Shown here one piece after another: positions 8,345-27,291 of a stretch of DNA of 53,731 nt (positions within the stretch are counted from its first letter, which is position 1; each line of letters opens with the position of its first letter). The stretch comes from JBJHBP01 sp050485645. Lineage in GTDB: Bacteria > Pseudomonadota > Gammaproteobacteria > Steroidobacterales > Rariloculaceae. The position numbers and the translations under genes were made by a program. The notes under the pieces are model-generated. The model had not been told where the DNA came from and ran no database searches. It saw only the letters and a program-made list of their open reading frames with translations. The stretch covers positions 1 to 53,731 of the forward strand of contig JBJHBT010000025.1 of assembly GCA_050485645.1 (NCBI GenBank). The letters run 5' to 3'.

Positions 8345-8620
8345 CTACTTGCCCGATTTGCGGTCACCTGAGTGACCACGAAACGTGCGCGTTACCGCAA
8401 ACTCACCCAGCTTGTGACCGACCATATTCTCGGAAATCAGCACCGGCACATGCTGGCGGCCGTTATGGACGGCAATCGTCAGACCGACCATGTCCGGCAC
8501 CACCATTGAACGGCGCGACCAGGTCTTGATCGGTCGGCGGTCATTCGCTGCCGCAGCCTTTTCCACCTTCTTCTGCAGATGGATATCGACAAACGGGCCT
8601 TTTCTAATCGATCGCGGCAT
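8345..8620 (-). CDS. rpsS: 30S ribosomal protein S19
   Basis: S19 pairs with S13 in the 30S head. It has 91 residues. MPRSIRKGPFVDIHLQKKVE, MVVPDMVGLTIAVHNGRQHV and GHKLGEFAVTRTFRGHSGDR are all conserved. It lies between rplB (44 nt upstream) and rplV (35 nt downstream). Confidence 0.97.
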   Translation of the reverse strand: MPRSIRKGPFVDIHLQKKVEKAAAANDRRPIKTWSRRSMVVPDMVGLTIAVHNGRQHVPVLISENMVGHKLGEFAVTRTFRGHSGDRKSGK

Positions 8621-8664
8621 TGCTTACTCTCAAACCAGCTTTCGGTCACACAAACGCGGGTGCG

Positions 8665-9492
8665 TTACTTCTGTTTACGTGTACGCACGATCATCGCTTT
8701 CGTGCGCTTGTTGTGGCGCGTCTTCGCACCCTTGGTAGGCTTGCCCCACGGCGAAACCGGATGGCGGCCACCGGACGTACGCCCTTCACCACCACCATGC
8801 GGATGGTCGACCGGGTTCATTGCCACACCACGCACCGTCGGACGTACGCCGCGCCAGCGCTGTGCACCGGCTTTGCCGATCTTGCGCAGATTGTGTTCGT
8901 CGTTGCCGACTTCACCAATCGTTGCACGACAGCTGACGTGAATCCTGCGCATCTCGCCGGAGCGCAGTCGCAGCGTAACGTACTCGCCTTCCCGCGCGAC
9001 GATCTGCACCGACGCACCGGCACTGCGCGCCAGCTGCGCACCCTTGCCAGGCTTCATCTCGATGCAGTGCACCTGGGTACCCACCGGAATGTTCTTCAGA
9101 GGCAGCGCGCTGCCAGGCTTGATCGGCGCATCGGTTCCGGAGCTGATCGGATCACCGATAGAAATACGCTTCGGCGCCAGGATGTAGCGGCGTTCGCCAT
9201 CGGCGTAGAGCACCAATGCAATATGGGCGCTCCGATTGGGATCATACTCCAGACGCTCGACGCGCCCCGCAACACCATCCTTGTTGCGCTTGAAGTCGAT
9301 GATCCGATAGCGCCGCTTGTGACCGCCGCCCTTGTGCCGGGTCGTGATGCGCCCGGCATTGTTTCGCCCACCGTGCTTGGAGAGCGGAGCAAGCAGCGGA
9401 CCGTGAGGCTCGCCCTTATGCAGACCATCATTGGTCGGCCTGACAACAAAACGCTGCCCCGCGGAAGTTGGTTTCAGCTTTCGTACTGCCAC
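8665..9492 (-). CDS. rplB: 50S ribosomal protein L2
   Basis: L2 is needed for peptidyl-transferase activity and subunit association. I chose the GTG at 9490-9492, which gives (M)AVRKLKPTSAGQRFVV and 275 residues (273 in E. coli) and is preceded by GGGGA at 6-nt spacing. The open frame extends 59 codons upstream, but that part is not L2. The C-terminal motif AMNPVDHPHGGGEGRTSGG is intact, including the His that corresponds to E. coli His229. Confidence 0.96.
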   Translation of the reverse strand: MAVRKLKPTSAGQRFVVRPTNDGLHKGEPHGPLLAPLSKHGGRNNAGRITTRHKGGGHKRRYRIIDFKRNKDGVAGRVERLEYDPNRSAHIALVLYADGERRYILAPKRISIGDPISSGTDAPIKPGSALPLKNIPVGTQVHCIEMKPGKGAQLARSAGASVQIVAREGEYVTLRLRSGEMRRIHVSCRATIGEVGNDEHNLRKIGKAGAQRWRGVRPTVRGVAMNPVDHPHGGGEGRTSGGRHPVSPWGKPTKGAKTRHNKRTKAMIVRTRKQK

Positions 9493-9512
9493 GATCGTTC
9501 CCCGCCCGTGCC

Positions 9513-9821
9513 TTACTCGCCGCCGATGAAGTCGATGTCGTGGCCCGGCGCCAGGCGCACATAGGCTTTCTTCCACGACTGCCGGCTGCCACGGATCGCG
9601 CCGAAGCGCTTTGCCTTGCCAGACACGCGCACCACGTTTACCGCATCGACCTTGACTTCGAACAGCCACTCGACTGCACGTCTGATTTCATTCTTGGTCG
9701 CGTCCGGACGAACCTTGAACACAACCTGCCGGTTCTTGTCGGCGGCCGCAGTGGACTTCTCCGACACATGCGGTCCGAGCAGCACCTGAGCAAGCCGTTC
9801 CTGATATGCCGCACCGCTCAT
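9513..9821 (-). CDS. rplW: 50S ribosomal protein L23
   Basis: L23 sits at the tunnel exit and docks trigger factor and SRP. The start ATG at 9819-9821 gives MSGAAYQERLAQVLLGPHVS and 102 residues. The open frame continues 44 codons further upstream inside rplD sequence. The trigger-factor contact region HVSEKSTAAADKNRQVVFKV is visible. It overlaps the rplD stop by 4 nt (ATGA). Confidence 0.96.
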   Translation of the reverse strand: MSGAAYQERLAQVLLGPHVSEKSTAAADKNRQVVFKVRPDATKNEIRRAVEWLFEVKVDAVNVVRVSGKAKRFGAIRGSRQSWKKAYVRLAPGHDIDFIGGE

Positions 9822-10423
9822 CCGAGCCGCTCCTCGATTACTCTTACCGCTGCCGCGGTCATCACAACCCTGTCGGCACCAGCCAGACTGACCGGATCCA
9901 CTTCCGACGCCTCCAGCACCGAAACGCCGGGCAAGTTGCGTGCCGACAGCCACAGGCTCTCACTGAAGCCCTCGACCACCAGCAACGCCCTGCTCACGCC
10001 GATCGAGTCCAGCTTCCGCACCAGCTCCTTCGTCTTTGGCGCCGGCACAGCAAGCTCGTCCACCAGCACCAGCCGATCCTGACGCAGCAGCTCCGAGATG
10101 ATCGAGCGCATCGCACCGCGGTACATCTTGCGGTTGACCTTCTGCTCGAAATTGCGTGGACGCGCCGCAAAGGCTCGACCACCACCGATCCAGATCGGAC
10201 TGCGGCTCGAACCCGCACGAGCGCGGCCCGTACCTTTCTGACGCCAGGGCTTGGCGCCGCCGCCGCGTACTTCGGCGCGCGTCTTCTGCGCCTTGGTACC
10301 GGCACGGCCACCGGCCAGATAGGCGACCACCACCTGATGAACCAGCGCCTCATTAAAGGGCACGCCGAAGGTCGTCTCCGCGAGCTCCAGCTTCTGGTCG
10401 TTACCGTGCAACTTCACTTCCAT
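9818..10423 (-). CDS. rplD: 50S ribosomal protein L4
   Basis: L4 lines the exit tunnel, and in E. coli it also represses its own S10 operon by binding the leader RNA. It has 201 residues, as in E. coli. The tunnel loop contains VRGGGAKPWRQKGTGRARAG. The segment FAARPRNFEQKVNRKMYRGA follows. It lies 19 nt after rplC and overlaps rplW. Candidate target leaders for autoregulation lie upstream at 11100-11335 and 11754-11846. Confidence 0.97.
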   Translation of the reverse strand: MEVKLHGNDQKLELAETTFGVPFNEALVHQVVVAYLAGGRAGTKAQKTRAEVRGGGAKPWRQKGTGRARAGSSRSPIWIGGGRAFAARPRNFEQKVNRKMYRGAMRSIISELLRQDRLVLVDELAVPAPKTKELVRKLDSIGVSRALLVVEGFSESLWLSARNLPGVSVLEASEVDPVSLAGADRVVMTAAAVRVIEERLG

Positions 10424-10442
10424 GATTCAACAACTACCGAAT

Positions 10443-11099
10443 CTAGGCCTTCGCCGTCTTGCCGGCCTTCACCGCCGGCCGCACAAACACGCGACCACTC
10501 GGCGCACCGGGTACCGCGCCCCTGATCAACAACAGATTACGTTCGGGATCAACGCGAACAACTTCCAGATTCAGCGTCGTCGTACGCGCGTTGCCCATGT
10601 GACCGGACATTTTCTTACCCTTGAATACGCGCCCCGGACTCTGGTTCTGACCGATCGAACCGGGCGCGCGATGCGACAGCGAATTGCCGTGGGTCGCATC
10701 CTGCATACGGAAATTATGGCGCTTCACGGTGCCCGCAAAGCCCTTGCCTCGCGACGTACCGGTTACGTCGACTTTCTGCCCGGCCTCAAAGGCACCCACG
10801 TTGAGCTCAGCGCCGACAGCCAGATCTTCGCCTTCGCCATCGGCCAGCCGAAACTCCCACAGACCTTCGCCCGGCGCGATCCCGGCGCGCGCAAAGTGCC
10901 CGGCTTCAGCGCGGCTCACCCTGGAGGACTTCACTTCACCGTTCGTGACCTGGAAGGCACGATAGCCATCGCGCTCCACCGTCCGGAGAGTGGTGATCTT
11001 GTTAGGCAGAGCCTCAACCACCGTGACCGGGATTGATTCCCCGGCATCGGTGAAAATACGGGTCATACCGCACTTGCGGCCCACGAGACCGATTGGCAT
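10443..11099 (-). CDS. rplC: 50S ribosomal protein L3
   Basis: L3 starts 50S assembly and reaches the peptidyl-transferase centre. The ATG at 11097-11099 gives MPIGLVGRKCGMTRIFTD and 218 residues (209 in E. coli), with GAGGAA upstream as ribosome-binding site. The frame is open 51 codons further upstream but without L3 resemblance. GTSRGKGFAGTVKRHNFRMQ and RAPGSIGQNQSPGRVFKGKK are conserved. An unusually long 295-nt gap with its own promoter-like sequence separates it from rpsJ. Confidence 0.96.
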   Translation of the reverse strand: MPIGLVGRKCGMTRIFTDAGESIPVTVVEALPNKITTLRTVERDGYRAFQVTNGEVKSSRVSRAEAGHFARAGIAPGEGLWEFRLADGEGEDLAVGAELNVGAFEAGQKVDVTGTSRGKGFAGTVKRHNFRMQDATHGNSLSHRAPGSIGQNQSPGRVFKGKKMSGHMGNARTTTLNLEVVRVDPERNLLLIRGAVPGAPSGRVFVRPAVKAGKTAKA

Positions 11100-11335
11100 T
11101 TCAAATTCCTCTGCATCCGCGCCGACTACGGTGGCCGGCGCTTCAGCCAGCACGACATCCTGCGTCCTGGCACCCTGTGGCCGAGAGCCTCCGACCACCA
11201 AGTTCCGGGCGTCCCGCGCGCGAATATCGCGCCGCAGGCACCAGACCGCCACTCAGCGGCCTCCCGGCTGGCGGCTTCCGCCGCCCTTCAACACAGTGGC
11301 CCGGCGGCGATGAAGCCTCCCGGGCCGGTGAGTAG
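11100..11335 (-). promoter_or_regulatory. Structured leader RNA upstream of rplC
   Basis: Seen in sequence: four perfect stems occur in order along the minus-strand transcript. They are 11298-11304 with 11320-11326 (7 bp), 11270-11285 (6 bp closed by a GGAA tetraloop), 11218-11232 (6 bp, 3-nt loop) and 11119-11141 (6 bp). There is no U-tract, so this is not an intrinsic terminator. Known: L4 represses the E. coli S10 operon through a leader before rpsJ. Inferred: a relocated ribosomal-protein leader controlling rplC onward. It could alternatively be an mRNA processing site. Confidence 0.5.
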
Positions 11336-11341
11336 CCAGCT

Positions 11342-11369
11342 ATTATAGCAATTGCGAGCCCGCATACAA
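11342..11369 (-). promoter_or_regulatory. Internal promoter between rpsJ and rplC
   Basis: A perfect TATAAT (11342-11347) lies 16 nt downstream of a weak TTGTAT -35 (11364-11369) on the minus strand. It would start transcription near 11335, just before the structured leader of rplC and after the rpsJ stop. The -10 match is exact and the -35 is poor, so strength is uncertain. Confidence 0.5.
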
Positions 11370-11394
11370 CGGGCAACCCTAATCAATTCAACAA

Positions 11395-11709
11395 TCAGTT
11401 CAGCCGGATCTGCACATCGACGCCGGCCGGAAGCTCCAGCTTCATCAACGCGTCAACCGTCTTGTCCGTCGGATCGACGATATCCATCAGCCGCTTGTGC
11501 GTCAGGAGCTCGTACTGATCGCGCGCGTCCTTGTTGACGTGCGGCGAAACCAGCACTGTATAGCGCTCGATCTTGGTCGGCAGCGGCACCGGGCCACGGA
11601 CCGTCGCGCCGGTCCGCTTCGCGGTCTCGACGATCTCACGCGCCGACTTGTCGATCAGCCGATGATCGAACGCCTTGAGCCGGATCCGAATATTCTGGTT
11701 CGTCGCCAT
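11395..11709 (-). CDS. rpsJ: 30S ribosomal protein S10 (NusE)
   Basis: S10 is a 30S head protein that also acts as NusE, linking NusG and NusB to ribosomes and to antitermination complexes. It has 104 residues, with MATNQNIRIRLKAFDHRLID, the loop VRGPVPLPTKIERYTVLVSP and HKRLMDIVDPTDKTVDALMK all conserved. Here rpsJ belongs to the end of the str unit (tuf-rpsJ) rather than the start of S10, because the next promoter and long leader lie after it. Confidence 0.97.
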   Translation of the reverse strand: MATNQNIRIRLKAFDHRLIDKSAREIVETAKRTGATVRGPVPLPTKIERYTVLVSPHVNKDARDQYELLTHKRLMDIVDPTDKTVDALMKLELPAGVDVQIRLN

Positions 11710-11753
11710 CTTCTCTTACCTTCTGGGCGCCGCCGCCCGTGGCTGCACCGCTG

Positions 11754-11846
11754 TTTCCGGGACCGTCGCCGGCATTCCTGCCGGCGACGAGCCTACATGG
11801 ACGTATTCACGGCGTGTCCCGGAAATGGCCGTGTAGTCAACGGCCA
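11754..11846 (-). promoter_or_regulatory. Structured tuf-rpsJ intergenic RNA
   Basis: Seen in the 157-nt gap: a 7-bp hairpin (11826-11832 with 11840-11846), then a perfect 10-bp long-range stem (11754-11763 with 11816-11825) that encloses a perfect 9-bp hairpin (11765-11773 with 11780-11788). No U-tract follows any of these, and I found no convincing promoter. By position, directly before rpsJ, it corresponds to the E. coli S10 leader. That equivalence is inference. Confidence 0.5.
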
Positions 11847-11866
11847 ATCTGGCACGGCCTGAATGG

Positions 11867-13057
<1,191 letters not shown>

Positions 13058-13076
13058 GATTCTCTACCTCTGATCC

Positions 13077-15170
<2,094 letters not shown>

Positions 15171-15199
15171 GATTCAGCCTCAGGTCCATTGATTCCAGG

Positions 15200-15682
15200 T
15201 CACCAGCGGTAGTGCGCGAACGCCTTGTTGGCATCCGCCATGCGGTGGGTGTCTTCACGTTTCTTCACCGCCGTGCCACGGTTCTCGGCCGCATCCATGA
15301 GTTCATGCGCCAGACGCAGCGCCATGGTCTTCTCGGAACGCCGGCGCGCCGCGTCGATCACCCAGCGCATTGCCAGCGTCTCGCGGCGGGTCGCCCTGAC
15401 CTCGACCGGCACCTGGTAGGTGGCACCACCCACGCGTCGGGATTTCACTTCGACAGCCGGCTTGATGTTATCCAGCGCCTGACCGAGCAGCTCCAGCGCA
15501 CGCTGGTCGTCATTCCCGGTACTACGCTCGGAGATGCGGTCGATGGCGCCGTAGACAATGTTCTCGGCGACTGATTTCTTGCCGCTGCGCATCACCATGT
15601 TGATGAACTTGGCGAGCATGTCGTTCCCGTACTTGGGGTCCGGCAGCACTACGCGGCGGGGTGCTTGACTTCGTCTGGACAT
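15200..15682 (-). CDS. rpsG: 30S ribosomal protein S7
   Basis: S7 nucleates the 30S head, and in E. coli it represses the str operon by binding the rpsL-rpsG junction. It has 160 residues. RRVVLPDPKYGNDMLAKFIN, KSVAENIVYGAIDRI and RRVGGATYQVPVEVRATRRE are conserved. The rpsL-rpsG gap is 34 nt, shorter than the E. coli junction of about 100 nt, and shows no obvious S7 operator. Confidence 0.97.
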   Translation of the reverse strand: MSRRSQAPRRVVLPDPKYGNDMLAKFINMVMRSGKKSVAENIVYGAIDRISERSTGNDDQRALELLGQALDNIKPAVEVKSRRVGGATYQVPVEVRATRRETLAMRWVIDAARRRSEKTMALRLAHELMDAAENRGTAVKKREDTHRMADANKAFAHYRW

Positions 15683-15716
15683 AGGTGATTAATCCGATCG
15701 CTGAGTTCAGGCCAGG

Positions 15717-16091
15717 TCAGTTCTTGGGACGTTTCGCGCCGTACTTGGACCGGCCCTGGCGACGAGCGCCAACGCCTGCACAGTCCAGAGTGCCGCGAAC
15801 GATGTGATAACGGACGCCTGGCAGGTCCTTTACACGACCACCCCGTATCAGGACGACCGAGTGCTCCTGCAGGTTGTGACCTTCGCCGCCGATATAGCTC
15901 GTGACCTCGAAGCCGTTCGTAAGCCGCACGCGCGCTACCTTGCGCATCGCGGAGTTCGGCTTCTTCGGTGTCGTGGTATAGACACGGGTACATACGCCAC
16001 GCTTCTGTGGCGACGCCCCCAGCGCCGGGACGTTGCTCTTCGCCCTGCGCGTGGTGCGCGGCTTTCTGACCAGCTGGTTCGTTGTCGCCAT
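15717..16091 (-). CDS. rpsL: 30S ribosomal protein S12
   Basis: S12 controls decoding accuracy at the A site. The ATG at 16089-16091 starts MATTNQLVRKPRTTRRAKSN, 124 residues as in E. coli. The open frame extends upstream through the leader without similarity. Lys43 (in TTPKKPNSAMRK) and Lys88 (in RGGRVKDLPGVRYH) are unchanged, so no classical streptomycin-resistance substitution is present. The Asp89 methylthiolated by RimO in E. coli is kept. First gene of the str operon. Confidence 0.97.
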   Translation of the reverse strand: MATTNQLVRKPRTTRRAKSNVPALGASPQKRGVCTRVYTTTPKKPNSAMRKVARVRLTNGFEVTSYIGGEGHNLQEHSVVLIRGGRVKDLPGVRYHIVRGTLDCAGVGARRQGRSKYGAKRPKN

Positions 16092-16148
16092 CACCTTTCC
16101 CAAACGAATAGCGGCCCGCTGCCGGTGTGGCATCCGGGCCTTGAGAGT

Positions 16149-16209
16149 CTTCGCGCCGTAAGAAACCCGCGAAGTAGTAAATATACGAGGGCGCAGATCC
16201 GCCTGCGCC
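16149..16209 (-). promoter_or_regulatory. Structured 5' leader of the str operon
   Basis: Between the promoter and rpsL the minus-strand RNA can form two perfect 7-bp hairpins, 16190-16196 with 16203-16209 and 16149-16155 with 16168-16174. No U-tract follows. They could be processing, stability or regulatory elements. In E. coli the known S7 site lies further downstream, so a new role here is inference. Confidence 0.45.
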
Positions 16210-16228
16210 GTCGTCCGGGCAGCGCGCA

Positions 16229-16258
16229 ATTCTAGAGGGTACGGCCAACCAGCGTCAA
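16229..16258 (-). promoter_or_regulatory. Promoter of the str operon
   Basis: TTGACG (16253-16258) and TAGAAT (16229-16234) are separated by 18 nt on the minus strand, each one mismatch from the sigma-70 consensus. The predicted start is near 16222, giving an rpsL leader of about 130 nt. It lies between the rpoC hairpin and rpsL, where a new transcription unit is expected. Confidence 0.72.
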
Positions 16259-16265
16259 CAGCCGC

Positions 16266-16298
16266 CGCCCGACAGGATGGCCAGCATGGCCGTCCTGT
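16266..16298 (-). terminator. Hairpin downstream of rpoC
   Basis: Arms 16266-16274 and 16290-16298 pair perfectly (9 bp). They enclose a further 5-bp stem (16276-16280 with 16284-16288) and a 3-nt loop, 22 nt after the rpoC stop. No U-tract follows on the minus strand, so intrinsic termination would be inefficient. It may instead protect or process the rpoBC mRNA 3' end. Confidence 0.45.
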
Positions 16299-16320
16299 CG
16301 GTCCGAACCCGTTCGCGCGC

Positions 16321-20577
<4,257 letters not shown>

Positions 20578-20635
20578 TTGGCTACACCTGCCACGATGTT
20601 GTTCCGTATTGCACCGGTCGCGCTCAGCCCGGGGA

Positions 20636-24718
<4,083 letters not shown>

Positions 24719-24807
24719 AGCCTGATACTCCGGACTGGCGTAGGTCAGTCAATACGCGGCAACGGGGACAGCCCCGACCGCGACTCCCGCCGCAGCCAAG
24801 GCGCAGC

Positions 24808-24849
24808 AAAAAGTCGCGGGCACGGCCACGGGGCCGCGCTGCACGCGAC
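24808..24849 (-). terminator. Attenuator-type terminator between rplL and rpoB
   Basis: On the minus strand a perfect 6-bp outer stem (24844-24849 with 24813-24818) encloses a roughly 7-bp inner stem with a CCGT loop. Five U residues (24812-24808) follow directly. In E. coli a partial terminator at this junction lowers rpoBC expression relative to rplJL, and the same role is inferred here. Confidence 0.7.
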
Positions 24850-24864
24850 AGTCAACAGGCGACG

Positions 24865-24890
24865 CGGCCCGCTCGCGAGCGAACGGGCCG
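24865..24890 (-). promoter_or_regulatory. Second hairpin in the rplL-rpoB junction
   Basis: A perfect 7-bp stem (24865-24871 with 24884-24890) has a loop that is itself largely self-complementary (CGCTCGCGAGCG). It lies 28 nt after the rplL stop and before the U5 attenuator. It is a candidate endonuclease processing site, by analogy with the RNase III site at this junction in E. coli. Confidence 0.4.
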
Positions 24891-24918
24891 ACGACGCGAT
24901 TCGATGGCAGGCGTCCCG

Positions 24919-25296
24919 TCACTTGATCTGGACGCTGGCTCCCGCCTCTTCGAGCTGCTTCTTGAAGTCCTCGGACTCGGCCTTGCTCACAGCCTCCTTG
25001 ACGGTGCTGGGCACGCCTTCGACGAGATCCTTGGCTTCCTTCAGGCCGAGCCCGGTGATGGCGCGCACGACCTTGATGACGGCGACCTTGTTGTCGCCGA
25101 AGCTGCTCATGACGACGTCAAACTCCGTCTGCTCTTCCACAACGGCAGCTTCGCCACCACCGGCGGCAGCGGCGACAGCCACCGGCGCCGCAGCGGACAC
25201 GCCCCACTTCTCTTCGAGCTGCTTGACGAGATCGACAATCTCGATGATCGGCTTGGCGCTCAGCGCCTCGATCAGTTCTTCATTGGACAGTGCCAT
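24919..25296 (-). CDS. rplL: 50S ribosomal protein L7/L12
   Basis: L7/L12 is the multicopy stalk protein that recruits translational GTPases. It has 125 residues. The N-terminal dimerisation helices (MALSNEELIEALSAKPIIE) are followed by a flexible Ala/Val-rich hinge (AAAPVAVAAAAGGGEAA). The C-terminal factor-binding domain contains NKVAVIKVVRAITGLGLKEA. It lies 64 nt after rplJ, whose product anchors it to the ribosome. Confidence 0.97.
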   Translation of the reverse strand: MALSNEELIEALSAKPIIEIVDLVKQLEEKWGVSAAAPVAVAAAAGGGEAAVVEEQTEFDVVMSSFGDNKVAVIKVVRAITGLGLKEAKDLVEGVPSTVKEAVSKAESEDFKKQLEEAGASVQIK

Positions 25297-25360
25297 GATT
25301 GGTCTCCTGAAAAAATATCGTTACCTGTTGAGTTAAGTACTCTCAAACCCTTCGCCGTCG

Positions 25361-25882
25361 CTATGCAGCCTGCTCCGAACGCGCCTTCAGCGTGCGTGCC
25401 ACCATCGCACCCGGTTCGGCGAGCGTGCGCACCAGCTGACTCATTGGCGCCATCAGCGTTCCGAGAAGCATCGCACGGGCCTCATCCAGTGTCGGCAGCG
25501 AAGCAAGGCGGTCAAGATCGCGCGCCTCGTAGACTTCACCTCCAATGGAAAGGGCAACCGTCACCAGCTTGTCGTTATCTTTCGCGAAGGCTTTGACGAC
25601 GCGCGCCGCGGCGCCCGGATCTTCGCGAGAAAACGCCAGAACCAGAGGTCCTTTGAGCCTGTCCGCCATACACTCGAAGTCGGTTCCCTCCACCGCCCGA
25701 CGTGCGAGGGTGTTGCGAACGACTCTGAGGTAGACGCCGGCGTTGCGGGCCGAAACCCGAAGCGCGGTCATCTGCGCCACGGTCAGGCCGCGGTATTCCG
25801 CCGCCACAACCGAATGCGCGGTCTGAGCCACGGAATTGACTTCGGCGACCAGCGCCTTTTTCGCTTCCAAGTTCAGCGCCAT
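25361..25882 (-). CDS. rplJ: 50S ribosomal protein L10
   Basis: L10 forms the stalk base that binds L7/L12 dimers, and in E. coli the L10-L12 complex represses its own leader. It has 173 residues. MALNLEAKKALVAEVNSVAQ, the segment VVAAEYRGLTVAQMTALRVS and the helical C-terminus (LVRTLAEPGAMVARTLKARS) match the family. A 242-nt leader separates it from rplA. Confidence 0.96.
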   Translation of the reverse strand: MALNLEAKKALVAEVNSVAQTAHSVVAAEYRGLTVAQMTALRVSARNAGVYLRVVRNTLARRAVEGTDFECMADRLKGPLVLAFSREDPGAAARVVKAFAKDNDKLVTVALSIGGEVYEARDLDRLASLPTLDEARAMLLGTLMAPMSQLVRTLAEPGAMVARTLKARSEQAA

Positions 25883-26124
25883 GCTCTATCTCCTGGTAGA
25901 GACAACAGTCCGCCCCTTTCGAAGCAGACCTCCCGTGCCGCGATCCGGTCCGTTTCGGAACGCAGCCTGATGACAGTGCGACCTCCACCAGGCGGGGCCA
26001 AGTCAGGTAACACCATCTGCGCAGGCGGTTCAGCCATTAACCCGCGAGGGGCCTGCGGTCTTCGATGCGGGCCGGCTCAGCCGACCCGTTGTCCCGCCCG
26101 TCCATGGGCGGAGCGATAAAAAAA
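25883..26124 (-). promoter_or_regulatory. rplA-rplJ intergenic region, probable L10 leader
   Basis: This 242-nt gap precedes rplJ, where E. coli carries the L10-(L12)4 binding leader. On the minus strand it shows a CCGCCC/GGGCGG hairpin near 26096-26113, an 8-bp stem with a UGA loop around 26071-26089, and several smaller stems. A run of seven T residues right after the rplA stop is not preceded by a hairpin. I saw no good promoter. The L10-leader assignment rests on position. Confidence 0.5.
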
Positions 26125-26841
26125 TCAGCGCGCCGCGTCAGCGGCCGCCGCTGCAATGGATGCCTGATCGACAACCAGACCCGGTCCCATCGTTGACGAC
26201 ACCGAGACCTTTTTCAGATAAACGCCCTTGGCGGCACTGGGCTTGACCTTGTTCAGGTCCGCGATCAGCATCGCCAGATTGTTCTGCAACGCCGGCACCT
26301 CGAAGCTCACGTCACCGATCCGACAGTGCACCGTCCCGGCCCGATCGGTGCGGTAACGCACCTGACCCGCCTTGGCATTGCGGACCGCGCCGGCGACGTC
26401 CGGCGTCACCGTGCCGACCTTCGGGTTCGGCATCAGCCCTCTGGGACCCAGAATCTGGCCGAGCTTGCCGACAACACGCATCGCATCGGGACTGGCAATG
26501 ACGACATCGAAATCCATCTCACCTGCCTGAATACGCTCGGCCAGATCGTCCATGCCGACGATCTCGGCGCCGGCCTCTTTGGCGGCGTCGGCATTGGCGC
26601 CCTGCGCGAACACGGCCACGCGGACCTTCTTGCCGGTTCCATGCGGCAGCACGGTCGAGCCGCGCACCACCTGATCGGATTTCTTGGGATCCACACCCAG
26701 ATTGACGGCGACGTCCACGGACTCGGTGAATTTCGCGCGGGACAGCTCCTTCAGCAGCGAAAACGCCTCTTCAGCCGAATAGACCCTGCCGTGCTCAATA
26801 CGTTCATGTATCGCCTTTCGGCCCTTGCTGACGCGTGCCAC
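26125..26841 (-). CDS. rplA: 50S ribosomal protein L1
   Basis: L1 forms the mobile stalk that moves deacylated tRNA through the E site, and in E. coli it represses rplKA translation. It has 238 residues. MARVSKGRKAIHERIEHGRV, the signature QILGPRGLMPNPKVGTVTPD and VKPSAAKGVYLKKVSVSSTM are conserved. It lies 1 nt after rplK, suggesting coupled translation. Confidence 0.97.
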   Translation of the reverse strand: MARVSKGRKAIHERIEHGRVYSAEEAFSLLKELSRAKFTESVDVAVNLGVDPKKSDQVVRGSTVLPHGTGKKVRVAVFAQGANADAAKEAGAEIVGMDDLAERIQAGEMDFDVVIASPDAMRVVGKLGQILGPRGLMPNPKVGTVTPDVAGAVRNAKAGQVRYRTDRAGTVHCRIGDVSFEVPALQNNLAMLIADLNKVKPSAAKGVYLKKVSVSSTMGPGLVVDQASIAAAAADAAR

Positions 26842-26842
26842 C

Positions 26843-27274
26843 TCAAAGACCCTCCACTTCCAAGCCCATGCTGCGCGCGCTGCCTGCGATCGTACGCACT
26901 GCGGCTTCCAGGTCCGCGGCGTTGAGATCCGGTGCCTTGAGCTTCGCGATCTCCTCGATCTGCTCGCGCGTTACCTTGCCGACCTTCTTGCTGTTTGGCG
27001 TGCCACTGCCCGACTTGATGCCGGCAGCCTTCTTCAGAAGCACTGCGGCGGGCGGGGTCTTGGTCACGAACGTGAAGCTGCGATCGCTGTAGACCGAGAT
27101 CACGACAGGAATCGGCATACCCTGCTCCATGGACTGCGTGGCAGCATTGAACGCCTTGCAGAACTCCATGATGTTCACGCCGTGCTGACCCAGCGCGGGC
27201 CCGACCGGCGGGCTGGGATTGGCCTGCCCTGCGGCGACCTGCAGCTTGATATAGGTTTCTATCTTTCTTGCCAT
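26843..27274 (-). CDS. rplK: 50S ribosomal protein L11
   Basis: L11 binds the GTPase-associated centre and is needed for RelA activation. It has 143 residues. YIKLQVAAGQANPSPPVGPA is the N-terminal signature with the conserved prolines, and the C-terminal RNA-binding domain has IAGSARSMGLEVEGL. Only 17 nt separate it from nusG, unlike the long promoter-bearing gap in E. coli. Confidence 0.97.
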   Translation of the reverse strand: MARKIETYIKLQVAAGQANPSPPVGPALGQHGVNIMEFCKAFNAATQSMEQGMPIPVVISVYSDRSFTFVTKTPPAAVLLKKAAGIKSGSGTPNSKKVGKVTREQIEEIAKLKAPDLNAADLEAAVRTIAGSARSMGLEVEGL

Positions 27275-27291
27275 TGGCTAATCCCGCGTGC

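Noticed and set aside
15717..16091. Streptomycin- or rifampicin-resistance changes in rpsL and rpoB
   Set aside because: Lys43 and Lys88 of S12, and the Asp, His and Ser equivalents of E. coli D516, H526 and S531 in RpoB, are all wild type.
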